Assembly: GCA_021155885.1 (NCBI GenBank) | Contig: JAJNBB010000024.1 | Span: 1-33,245 of the forward strand | Direction: 5' to 3' | Length of the DNA: 33,245 nt | Source of the DNA: Fibrobacteria bacterium | GTDB taxonomy: Bacteria > Fibrobacterota > Fibrobacteria > UBA11236 | In this document: in pieces, positions 7,297 through 15,040 of the stretch | Numbering within the stretch: position 1 is the first letter of the stretch | How the letters are laid out: each line of letters begins with the position of its first letter | The notes under the pieces: generated by a model | Seen by the model: the letters and a program-made list of their open reading frames with translations, nothing else | Databases searched by the model: none | What the model was told of the DNA's origin: nothing | Translations under genes and position numbers: made by a program

Positions 7297-8394
7297 ATGC
7301 CCCTGAAAATCCGCCCCAAATCCGAATGCCTCTTCGACGAAATCTCCCTCGGCGAGGTGATGCTGCGCCTCGATCCCGGCGACATGCGCGTGCGCACCGC
7401 GCGCCACTTCACGGCCTGGGAGGGCGGCGGTGAATACAACGTCGCGCGCGGGCTGCGCCGCTGCTTCGGCCAGCGCACCGCCGTCGTGACGGCGTTCGCC
7501 GACAACGACGTCGGCCGCCTGGTCGAGGACTTCATCCTGCAGGGCGGCGTCGACGTCCGCCACGTGCTGTGGAGGCCCTACGACGGCCTGGGCCGCAGCG
7601 TGCGCAACGGCCTCAACTTCACGGAACGCGGCTTCGGCGCGCGGGGCGCGGCGGGCACCTCCGACCGCGGCCACACGGCGGTCTCGCAGCTGAAGCGCGG
7701 CGACATCGACTGGGAGGGCATCTTCGGCCGCGACGGCGCGCGCTGGTTCCACACGGGCGGAATCTACGCCGGTCTCTCCGAAACCACGGCGGACGTGATC
7801 GAGGAGGCCATGATCGCCGCCAAAAAGCACGGCACGCTGATTTCCTACGACCTCAACTACCGCCCCAGCCTGTGGAAGAACTTCGGCGGCCAGAAAAAGG
7901 CCCAGGAGGTCAACCGCCGCCTGGTGAAGTACGTCGACGTGCTGATCGGCAACGAGGAGGACTTCACCGCCTGCCTCGGCTTCCATGTCGAAGGCACCGA
8001 CGAAAACCTTTCCGCGCTGGACACGACGAACTTCAAGAAGATGATCGGCGCGGTCACGGCCGAGTTCTCCCACCTTCAGGTGGTCGCAACCACCCTGCGC
8101 ACGGTGAAGTCCGCCACGGTCAACGACTGGGCGGCCGTTTGCTGGGCCGGCGGAACGTTCTACGAGTCCTCCGTGCGCGCGGGCCTGGAGATCTACGACC
8201 GCGTGGGCGGCGGCGATTCCTTCGCCTCGGGCCTCATCTACGGCCTCATGGAAAAGAACGATCCCGCGCTCGCGGTCGAATACGGCGCGGCCCACGGCGC
8301 GCTGGCCATGACCACCCCGGGCGATACCTCGATGGCGTCGCTGGCGGAGGTCGAGCACCTCATGAAGGGCGGATCCGCCCGGGTCGCGCGCTAG
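7297..8394 (+). CDS. kdgK: PfkB-family sugar kinase, probable 2-dehydro-3-deoxygluconate kinase
   Basis: A 365-residue ribokinase-like kinase. The N-terminal substrate motif is WEGGGEYNVARGL (residues about 41-53) and the C-terminal PfkB signature is DRVGGGDSFASGL, with catalytic base Asp307. DLNYRPSLWKN and IGNEEDF are typical of KDG kinases. It would phosphorylate 2-keto-3-deoxygluconate to KDPG, the substrate of the aldolase encoded just upstream. GAGG lies upstream of ATG 7297. The protein is somewhat longer than the usual 310-340 residues because of insertions, for example after residue 225. Specificity for KDG is inferred from the aldolase neighbour; 2-keto-3-deoxygalactonate is an alternative. 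Confidence 0.85.
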   Translation: MPLKIRPKSECLFDEISLGEVMLRLDPGDMRVRTARHFTAWEGGGEYNVARGLRRCFGQRTAVVTAFADNDVGRLVEDFILQGGVDVRHVLWRPYDGLGRSVRNGLNFTERGFGARGAAGTSDRGHTAVSQLKRGDIDWEGIFGRDGARWFHTGGIYAGLSETTADVIEEAMIAAKKHGTLISYDLNYRPSLWKNFGGQKKAQEVNRRLVKYVDVLIGNEEDFTACLGFHVEGTDENLSALDTTNFKKMIGAVTAEFSHLQVVATTLRTVKSATVNDWAAVCWAGGTFYESSVRAGLEIYDRVGGGDSFASGLIYGLMEKNDPALAVEYGAAHGALAMTTPGDTSMASLAEVEHLMKGGSARVAR

Positions 8395-8431
8395 GGAAGC
8401 ACGCCGCCCGCCTCGCCCGCTAAAAATCGCG

Positions 8432-9478
8432 ATGGCCCGCAAGATCATTCTTTCCGCCGACGGCACCTGGAACAAACCGGACCAGCGGGACCGGGGCGTG
8501 GTCTCGCCCACCAACGTCGTCAAGCTGGCGCGAAGCGTTGCCGAGGCGGATGCCGCGGGAAATCCCCAGGTGGCGGTTTACGATTCCGGCGTCGGAACCG
8601 GCGGATGGCTCGACAAGGTGCTCGGAGGCGCCTTCGGTCATGGGCTTTCCAAGAACATTCTCGACTTGTACGGCGCCCTCGTCGAGCGTTATCAGCCCGG
8701 CGACGAGATTTTTTTATTCGGATTCAGTCGCGGCGCCTACACCGCCCGCAGCCTGGCGGGATTGATTCGCAATTGCGGGATTCTCAAACCGGAGCATTCC
8801 GGCCGGATGCGGGAGGCTTACGGCTTGTACCGCCGCAAGGACGAAGACTCGAAACCCGACGGGCGCGACGCCCTGCTGTTCCGCGATCGATATTCCCGGA
8901 CGACGCGCATCCGGTTCATCGGCGTATGGGACACGGTGGGCGCCCTTGGCATTCCCTTGAGCGGCCTGCGCCTCGTTAACGCCCTTGTCAACGTGCGGTT
9001 TCACGACGTGCGCCTGAGTACGCATGTGGATCATGCCTACCAGGCTCTCGCCCTCGATGAAAAACGGGGGCCTTTCAAGCCCGCGGTCTGGGAGCAGCAA
9101 GAGAACGCCGCCCGACAGGTCTTGGAACAGGCCTGGTTCGCCGGGGTGCATTCGAACGTGGGCGGGGGCTACCGCGATGCGGGTCTTTCGGATGTGGCCT
9201 TTGCGTGGATGCTGGAAAAGGCCGGGTCCTGCGGCCTGGCCTTCGACCCGGAAATGCTCGCGTCCTTTTCCATCCGTCCCGATTCCGCCGGCGCGCTTAT
9301 GGATTCGCGCACGCTTGCCTACAAACTGTTGCCTTCCTATGATCGCATGCCGGGGAAGGTGCCTCGCGGCCATGAACGCGCGCACCCGTCGATATTTCAA
9401 AGAATGGCGAAGGTGCCTCTCTATCGTCCCCGAAACCTATTGGCCGCCCTGGAGCGGGCGGAAATTAACCTGGGTTAA
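8432..9478 (+). CDS. DUF2235 alpha/beta-hydrolase-like protein
   Basis: A 348-residue protein of the DUF2235 family. Seen in it are the N-terminal KIILSADGTWNK, SPTNVVKL, YDSGVGTGG, the nucleophile motif GFSRGAYTAR with Ser99, then FIGVWDTVGALG, ALALDEKRGPF, and WFAGVHSNVGGGY with the candidate catalytic His. Family members include type VI secretion phospholipase effectors and stand-alone proteins of unknown role. This one has no signal peptide, no VgrG/PAAR or immunity neighbour and no membrane segment. It starts 37 bases after the kinase gene but has no evident link to sugar-acid use. Hydrolase chemistry is probable; the substrate is unknown. Confidence 0.85.
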   Translation: MARKIILSADGTWNKPDQRDRGVVSPTNVVKLARSVAEADAAGNPQVAVYDSGVGTGGWLDKVLGGAFGHGLSKNILDLYGALVERYQPGDEIFLFGFSRGAYTARSLAGLIRNCGILKPEHSGRMREAYGLYRRKDEDSKPDGRDALLFRDRYSRTTRIRFIGVWDTVGALGIPLSGLRLVNALVNVRFHDVRLSTHVDHAYQALALDEKRGPFKPAVWEQQENAARQVLEQAWFAGVHSNVGGGYRDAGLSDVAFAWMLEKAGSCGLAFDPEMLASFSIRPDSAGALMDSRTLAYKLLPSYDRMPGKVPRGHERAHPSIFQRMAKVPLYRPRNLLAALERAEINLG

Positions 9479-9541
9479 GGGCCGCGCTTTTTTTCCCCGA
9501 ACGGGGACGCCGCGGGTGCCGTTACAAAGTAAACTTAGGGC

Positions 9542-10054
9542 ATGAGAAAGTTTGCATGCGCTTTCCTCGCCGCCGGAATGCTGGCCCTGGGGTTCTCCGC
9601 CTGCGTGCGGGAAACCGAACCCCCTGCCGAGCCTCCCGCCAAGGTGCTTCCCCCCGACCCCGGTCCCGCGGGCAAGGCGACGGTTCCAGGCATTGATTCC
9701 GACGAAGACGGTTTGCGGGACGACGTGCAGATCCTGATCGATACCACCTGGTCCGACTCCGCCACCCGCGCGGCCTGTGCCCGGCTTACCAAGGCGCTCC
9801 AGGATTTTCTGAACTCCGGGACCGACGAGCCGGGCGCGCTGGCCGCGGCGGCCTCCCTGAACAAGGCCATCGATTGTCTCTACTCCGTCGATCCCGAAGG
9901 CTTCGGAAGCCTGGTGGACCACGTGGAGGGCGCGGTGGTGAACACCGAGTCGCGCACGCGGGCCTATGCCAAGGCGGGCGCCCTTATCAGCGGCGGCAGC
10001 TTCCCCGTTTCCACGGTCGCGGACAACGCGGCCACCTGCCGGGAGGCGCCGTGA
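9542..10054 (+). CDS. Putative lipoprotein with an acidic calcium-binding-like motif
   Basis: A 170-residue protein. The N-terminus MRKFACAFLAAGMLALGFSAC is a signal peptide ending in Cys21, a plausible lipobox although Phe rather than Leu is at -3. A Pro-rich linker follows, then DSDEDGLRDD (residues 52-61), the acidic loop of thrombospondin-type-3 and EF-hand-like Ca2+ sites. The rest is helical with three cysteines, and I recognise no family. Its stop codon overlaps the GTG start of the next gene (GTGA), so the two are probably co-translated and work together at the envelope. GTTACAAAGT just upstream could be promoter sequence but is not convincing. Confidence 0.7.
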   Translation: MRKFACAFLAAGMLALGFSACVRETEPPAEPPAKVLPPDPGPAGKATVPGIDSDEDGLRDDVQILIDTTWSDSATRAACARLTKALQDFLNSGTDEPGALAAAASLNKAIDCLYSVDPEGFGSLVDHVEGAVVNTESRTRAYAKAGALISGGSFPVSTVADNAATCREAP

Positions 10055-10908
10055 GACGCAACCTTCTTCTGACCGCCTTGTTCGCCGCCGCGGCGCCGGC
10101 CCCTTCCGGGGCGGCCTGCGCTCCCGATTCGGGGGTCGCGATTTACTACGGCAACGGCATGTTCATCTCTCCCGCGCGCGCGCGGGTGCAGGCCCTGATG
10201 ATGGACGAGAAGATCCGGCCGGCGCTGCCGGCGGGCACGAAGGCGACTTTCTCGTATGCCTACAACAACAGCGAGGAAAGCTACGAGCAGCTCCTGCAGG
10301 TGCTGACGCAGGCCGCCCTCGGCAAGTCCCCGATCAAGCTTCCCTCGGTTCCCTCCGTCCCCTCCGTCCCCTCCGTCCCCTCCGTCCCTTCCGCTCCGTC
10401 GGTCCCCACGGTCCCGTCGATCCCCTCCTGGGTTCCCGAGTTGCCCGAGTCCGTCCGGGATGCGATCGACGGGATCGAGCAGGCCGCGGACGCGGATTCC
10501 TACGTGAAGGACCCGGACCTGAACGCGCACGTGGCGCGTTATACCGCCGACCTCGCGGCGGGCAAGCGGGTGATCGTGCTCGCGCATTCGCAGGGGAACT
10601 TTTACGCCAACAAGGCCCATGAGCGCCTTGCTTCCAAGGCGGGATTCGGCATCGTGGCCGTGGCCACGCCCGCGAGCTTCACCGCGGGAAACGGGCCCTA
10701 TACCTCCTTGACCAACGATGAAATCATCAAGCCGCTCCCGAACCGGCGGACGCCCAATACCACCAACGGAACGGCCTTCAACGACGCCGCGAAGGGAGAC
10801 GGGCATTCCTTCACCGCGCACTATCTGGCGGGCGACGTGAGCGGCCCCAAGATCGTGGGGCAGGTCACGAGCGTTCTCGCGGGACTTGCGTGCCCGGCGG
10901 GGCCGTGA
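10051..10908 (+). CDS. Secreted alpha/beta-hydrolase-like protein with an SVP-repeat linker
   Basis: A 285-residue protein from GTG 10051, chosen because GGGAGG lies just upstream and a signal peptide (MRRNLLLTALFAAAAPAPSGAAC) follows at once. The first domain has IYYGNGMF, as in secreted lipase-like proteins. Residues 99-126 are a Ser-Val-Pro repeat. Then come VIVLAHSQGNFYANKA with nucleophile Ser180 and, near the end, DGHSFTAHYL with candidate catalytic His252. The HSQGN/DHSF pair is a recurring pattern in uncharacterised bacterial esterase/lipase-like proteins. It is coupled to the upstream lipoprotein gene (overlap GTGA). The substrate is unknown. The 28-residue insertion separates the first strand region from the nucleophile elbow. 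Confidence 0.75.
   Translation: MRRNLLLTALFAAAAPAPSGAACAPDSGVAIYYGNGMFISPARARVQALMMDEKIRPALPAGTKATFSYAYNNSEESYEQLLQVLTQAALGKSPIKLPSVPSVPSVPSVPSVPSAPSVPTVPSIPSWVPELPESVRDAIDGIEQAADADSYVKDPDLNAHVARYTADLAAGKRVIVLAHSQGNFYANKAHERLASKAGFGIVAVATPASFTAGNGPYTSLTNDEIIKPLPNRRTPNTTNGTAFNDAAKGDGHSFTAHYLAGDVSGPKIVGQVTSVLAGLACPAGP
10345..10428 (+). repeat. Tandem 9-bp repeat encoding Ser-Val-Pro
   Basis: About nine consecutive three-codon units encode SVP, SAP, TVP or SIP. The central four are nearly identical at DNA level (TCCGTCCCC type) while the outer ones have drifted. Copy changes would alter linker length without shifting the frame. Confidence 0.9.
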
Positions 10909-10945
10909 GCGCGCGCGCTTCGGGCCGGAGAAACTTGGCGCCGTC

Positions 10946-11557
10946 CTAGGCGCCTGCCCCCACGGGCTCCGGAAAATTCGTTTCGAGGCACGCCGGGCAG
11001 ATGCCGTGCGTGAATTCCGCGCCGGTGCGTTTTTCGATGTAGTCCTCGACCGAGGCCCACTTTCCCTCTTCGTCGCGCATTTGGTAGCAATAAGAACAGA
11101 TGGGAAGCAGCCCTTCCAGCGTCTTGATCTTGATCGAGGCGTCCTGCAGTTTGCGCAGCAGGCTTTCCCGCGCCCGGGCCAGCCTGTCCCTGCCCGAGGC
11201 CATGGCCTTCTGTTCGGTGATGTCGCGCGCCACCGCGTAGAACAGGCCGTCGACCGCGGCCGCGGCGGAGGAGGACCATCCCAGCCACCGGTATTCTCCG
11301 TCCACGCAGCGGTACCGGTTTTCGAAATAGGTAGTGGCTTCGCCCGCCAGCACGCGGGCCATGACCCGCACTGTGGCCTCGCGGTCGTCCGGATGAAGGA
11401 ACTCCAAAAATGGCCGTGACAGTAAATATTTCTCGGAATGCCCCAGGATGCGCGTGAACGCGGGGTTCACTTGCACGAAGAATCCCGCGCTGTTGCATAC
11501 GCACAGCATGTCCCGCGACAACTTGAAAAACAACTCGAAGTTTTTTTGATGGTTCAC
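10946..11557 (-). CDS. PAS-domain protein with C-terminal Cys-rich CSYC...CPAC module
   Basis: A 203-residue soluble protein starting at GTG 11557. Residues about 5-120 form a PAS fold (LSRDMLCVCNSAGFFVQVNPAFTRILGHS, FLHPDDREAT, then RWLGWSSSAAA and VARDITEQKAM). A short coiled coil (about 125-150) follows. The end module LLPICSYCYQMRDEEGKW...HGICPAC is one often found at the tail of PAS-containing kinases and diguanylate cyclases, with four cysteines placed to bind metal. There is no kinase, GGDEF, EAL or HTH output domain, so it may sense a ligand and act through a partner. It faces the hydrolase gene at its 3' end and is divergent from dnaE2. Signal and partner are unknown. Confidence 0.8.
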   Translation of the reverse strand: MNHQKNFELFFKLSRDMLCVCNSAGFFVQVNPAFTRILGHSEKYLLSRPFLEFLHPDDREATVRVMARVLAGEATTYFENRYRCVDGEYRWLGWSSSAAAAVDGLFYAVARDITEQKAMASGRDRLARARESLLRKLQDASIKIKTLEGLLPICSYCYQMRDEEGKWASVEDYIEKRTGAEFTHGICPACLETNFPEPVGAGA

Positions 11558-11731
11558 GATCCGCCTTTAGGGGAGTCTTGTCTTGAGGCCCCCTGTATCA
11601 AGGGTACGGCCGTGGGGGGGCGAATACCCGGCAAAGCGGATTTATCCCAAAACTGACCTCCCAATGCCTGAAATTCCTCAGAACAGGCCTTTCGTCAGAT
11701 CTCGTGCAGCTCGTCCCGCGTCGGCCTTTTA

Positions 11732-11753
11732 TATACTGTTCAAAGTAGCAGTA
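11732..11753 (+). promoter_or_regulatory. LexA (SOS) box overlapping a -10-like hexamer upstream of dnaE2
   Basis: Positions 11734-11753 read TACTG-N10-CAGTA, a perfect 20-bp match in arms and spacing to the E. coli-type SOS box. It lies 14 bases before the dnaE2 ATG and overlaps TATACT (11732-11737), so bound LexA would block RNA polymerase. No good -35 is visible. A further CAGTA occurs at 11764-11768 at the start codon. Confidence 0.78.
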
Positions 11754-11767
11754 ATAATTCGAGCAGT

Positions 11768-14700
11768 ATGAAATCCTTCCTCGCCGCCCATTCCGAATTT
11801 TCCCTGCTGAACGGCGTGGGCTCGGTCGCCGCGTGGGTGGCGAAGGCCAGGGAACTGGGCTACACGTCGCTCGGGCTGGCCGACGTGAACCGCATGAGCG
11901 GGTTGGTGCTGTTCTGGCAGGAATGCCGCGCGCAAGGGATCGATGCCATTCTCGGCGTCGAGTTGAGGGAGGCGTCGCGCCCGGAGCGGTCCGCCTTCGT
12001 CTTCGCCCGCACCGATAAGGGCTACGGAGACCTGTGCGAGCTGATTACCTGGCGCCAGACGGGGCTTCCGCGCCCGGGCGTTCCGTTTTCGCTGGAGGCG
12101 GCCTTCGCCGAGGCGTGGCCCGACCTTTTCATCCTGTCCCCGTCGATCCCCGTGCTCGAGGCGCTCGCGCGCGGGCCGAACCGGGAGCGGACGTACGGGG
12201 CGCTGGCGCGCCACGGCGCCGAGGCCCGCGCGCGGAGCCGGGCGACCGAAGCGTGGTGCGACCGCGAAGGCATTCCCGTGGCGGCCTGCGGGGACGCATG
12301 GTTCCCCACGGCGGCGGGGCACGAGACCCACCGCATTTTACGCGCGATGGATTTGAACTCGACGCTTTCGCGCCTCCGGGCGGGTGAGACGGCCCCGCCC
12401 GAGGCTTGGCTGCACCCGCCCGCCCGCATGGATTCCCTTTTCGAGAATCGTCCGGACGCCCTCGAGAACGCGGACCATATCGCCGCGTCCTGCCGCGCGC
12501 GGCCGCCGATGAACGGCTGGGTGATGCCGCGCATCGCGATCCCGGGCGGCACGACGCCGGAGGCGCGCCTGGCGGAACTGGCCCGCGCGGGACTGATGCG
12601 CAACTATGCGGGGACCGCCGCCTTCGCGCGCGCCGACGAGATCCAGGAGATGGAGCTGGACGTGATCCAGAAGCTCGGCTACGCGTCTTACTTCCTGATG
12701 GTGAAGGAAGTGTACGACGAGGCGGGGAAGATTTTCGGGAAGGGATTCCGCAAGCCCAAGGATTGCTCCCTGCTGCGCGGGTCGGCGGCAAACTCGCTGA
12801 CGTTCTACAACCTCGGCGTGGGTCGGCTCGATCCCATCGAGCACAACCTGTACTTCCAGCGCTTTTTGAACGAACACCGCGCGAGCCCGCCGGACGCGGA
12901 CCTCGACTTCGGGTGGGACGAGCGCGAGAAGATCCTGGACCACGTGGTGAAGCGCTTCGGGCGCGAGCGCGTGGCCGTCACGTGTACCTTCCAGCACTTC
13001 CGCTTCAAGGCGGCCTTCCGCGAGACGGCCAAGGTGTTCGGCTACGCCGAGGACCAGGTCACCGAAATCCTGGAGGCGCGCGACAGCCGGCAAAGAAGGC
13101 GCGCGGACGGCTCCATGAAGGCGCTCGAGGCGTGGGCGCGGCGGGTCCAGGGGCGCCCGCGCTTTTTGGGCCAGCATCCCGGGGGCCTCATCATCACCAA
13201 CGAGCCGATCTGGCGGCACGTGGGCTGCGAGTGGTCGCGGGGGGCCGCGCCGGAGGACGCGGGCGCCCCGCCGGGCCCCTCGACAAGCGCAGGGACCGGG
13301 AGGTTGATCACCCAGGTGGACATGCACAGCGGGATCGACGAGCTGGGCCTGATCAAGTTCGACCTGCTGGGCAACGGGTCGCTGTCGGTGCTGCGGGACG
13401 CGCTGGAACAGATCCAAAGGCAGGGGCTTCCCGACCCCAAGGTGTGGGATCTCGAAAAGTGCTACGCCGACCCGGCGGCGAACGCCCTCATGCGCTCGGG
13501 CAACCTGCGCGGGGTGTTCTACCTCGAAAGCCCCGCGCAGACGCGCCTGAACAAAAAGGCCGACGTGAAGACCTTCGACGAGGTGATCGTGACCTCGTCG
13601 CTGATCCGGCCCGCGGGCACGGCCTACGCGAAGGTGTACGTCGAGCGCCATCGCAAGGCCAAGATGACCCCTCCGGTGACCGACTGGGAGTACCTGCATC
13701 CCTCCCTCCAGCCCATCCTCGAGGCCACGCACGACGTGTGCGCGTTCCAGGAGGACGTGACCAAGATCTGCCACGAGGTGGCGGGGCTGTCGTTCCAGCG
13801 GGCGGACGCGGTGCGCAAGCAGATGAACAGCCAGCACGACGGCCCGCTGTCGACCCCGCAGCTGCGCGCGCTGGCGGAGGAGTTCATCCGGGGCTGCATG
13901 TCCAATCCGAAGCTTTCCCGTCCGCTCACGCGCGCGCAGGCGGAGGAGCTGTGGACGCGGGTGGCCTCGTTCACGGGGTTTTCCTTTTGCAAGTCGCATT
14001 CGGCCAGCTACGCGCAGCTTTCCTACCAGTGCGTGTGGCTCAAGGCCCATCATCCCGCCGAGTTCCTCTCCGCGGTGATCTCCAACAACCACGGCTTCTA
14101 CCGCCGCGTGGTCTATCTCAACGAGGCCCGGCGCCTGGGGATCCGCATCCTGCCGCTCGACGTCAACGCGTCCTTTCGCAAGTTCGAGGGGGCGGGAAGG
14201 TCCATGCGCCCGGGTTTCCTTCACCTGAAGGGCGTGTCGGACGCGACGGTGGAATCCCTGGTGGAGGCGCGCGCGCCCGCGAACGGCGGTCCCTTCCGCG
14301 GCCTCGAGGATTTTCTGCGGCGCGTGCCCGCGGGAAGGAAGGAGACGGAGAACCTGGTCCTGGCGGGCGCCTTCGACCGCTTCGGGATGACGCAGCCGGA
14401 ACTGCTCTTTCATCTCGATGGCATTTACCGCAGCGTGTCCTGCCGCGGAGCCGCGGCGGCATCGCTATTCGAGGACACGGAAGAAGCGGGCGGTTACCGC
14501 GCGCGCGACCTGCATCCGGGGCTGCGGGATTCTTCCCTGATGGAGCGCTGCCAGAACGAGCAAAGGCTGTTCGGCTACATGCTCTCGGGAAACCCGCTCG
14601 ACGTGCTCGGCGTCCATCCCGCGGCGCGCGACGCCGTGCCCGCCGCCGACGTGGGGCGGCACGCGGGCCAGCGCGTGAAGGTCCTGGGGCTGTACGTCAC

Positions 14701-15040
14701 GCACCGGTTTCACGAGGTCGAGAAAAGCGGCCGCCTGATGAAATTCCTGACGCTCGAGGACAAGAGCGGCACGGTGGACGTCATTTTCTGGCCCGACATG
14801 CTGGAACGCTGGGATGAGATCCTGATGGAGCCGGGGCCCTTCGAGGTGTGGGGCAAGGTCACCGAGGAATGGGACACGTTTTCGCTCGAGGCGGAGCGCG
14901 TGAAGGCGGTGGAATACAACCCGCACCTGGTGGACTTCGACCTCGCTTCCGCGCGCCTGCGGGAGGGCGTGGCCGCGGCCGCGACGCCGGAGACGGCGGT
15001 TCCGGAGGCGCCCTACCACCGGGAGGCGCTCCATGCCTAG
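11768..15040 (+). CDS. dnaE2: Error-prone DNA polymerase III alpha subunit, DnaE2/ImuC type
   Basis: A 1090-residue C-family polymerase. A PHP domain comes first (AAHSEFSLLNGVGS; LGLADVNRMSG). The polymerase palm has PDADLDF with acidic residues 376, 378 and 380, and KFDLLG with Asp532, matching the three catalytic aspartates of DnaE. Between them are GQHPGGLIIT and LLRGSAANSL; later FCKSHSASYAQLSYQ marks the fingers/clamp-binding side. An OB-fold near residues 970-1050 (VLGLYVTHRFHEV, LTLEDKSGTVDVIFWP) ends the protein. Length and the imuB partner point to translesion DnaE2 rather than the replicative DnaE. The PHP metal-site set looks incomplete. It is preceded by a LexA box and overlaps imuB by 8 bases. 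The Shine-Dalgarno is weak (GAG only). Confidence 0.88.
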   Translation: MKSFLAAHSEFSLLNGVGSVAAWVAKARELGYTSLGLADVNRMSGLVLFWQECRAQGIDAILGVELREASRPERSAFVFARTDKGYGDLCELITWRQTGLPRPGVPFSLEAAFAEAWPDLFILSPSIPVLEALARGPNRERTYGALARHGAEARARSRATEAWCDREGIPVAACGDAWFPTAAGHETHRILRAMDLNSTLSRLRAGETAPPEAWLHPPARMDSLFENRPDALENADHIAASCRARPPMNGWVMPRIAIPGGTTPEARLAELARAGLMRNYAGTAAFARADEIQEMELDVIQKLGYASYFLMVKEVYDEAGKIFGKGFRKPKDCSLLRGSAANSLTFYNLGVGRLDPIEHNLYFQRFLNEHRASPPDADLDFGWDEREKILDHVVKRFGRERVAVTCTFQHFRFKAAFRETAKVFGYAEDQVTEILEARDSRQRRRADGSMKALEAWARRVQGRPRFLGQHPGGLIITNEPIWRHVGCEWSRGAAPEDAGAPPGPSTSAGTGRLITQVDMHSGIDELGLIKFDLLGNGSLSVLRDALEQIQRQGLPDPKVWDLEKCYADPAANALMRSGNLRGVFYLESPAQTRLNKKADVKTFDEVIVTSSLIRPAGTAYAKVYVERHRKAKMTPPVTDWEYLHPSLQPILEATHDVCAFQEDVTKICHEVAGLSFQRADAVRKQMNSQHDGPLSTPQLRALAEEFIRGCMSNPKLSRPLTRAQAEELWTRVASFTGFSFCKSHSASYAQLSYQCVWLKAHHPAEFLSAVISNNHGFYRRVVYLNEARRLGIRILPLDVNASFRKFEGAGRSMRPGFLHLKGVSDATVESLVEARAPANGGPFRGLEDFLRRVPAGRKETENLVLAGAFDRFGMTQPELLFHLDGIYRSVSCRGAAAASLFEDTEEAGGYRARDLHPGLRDSSLMERCQNEQRLFGYMLSGNPLDVLGVHPAARDAVPAADVGRHAGQRVKVLGLYVTHRFHEVEKSGRLMKFLTLEDKSGTVDVIFWPDMLERWDEILMEPGPFEVWGKVTEEWDTFSLEAERVKAVEYNPHLVDFDLASARLREGVAAAATPETAVPEAPYHREALHA

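Noticed and set aside
10345-10428. CRISPR-like or satellite array
   Set aside because: The period is 9 bases without spacers, and it lies inside an open frame encoding Ser-Val-Pro.
12338-14413. A 691-codon minus-strand frame inside dnaE2
   Set aside because: Antisense shadow of an intact C-family polymerase with all catalytic motifs; no domain is visible in the antisense product.
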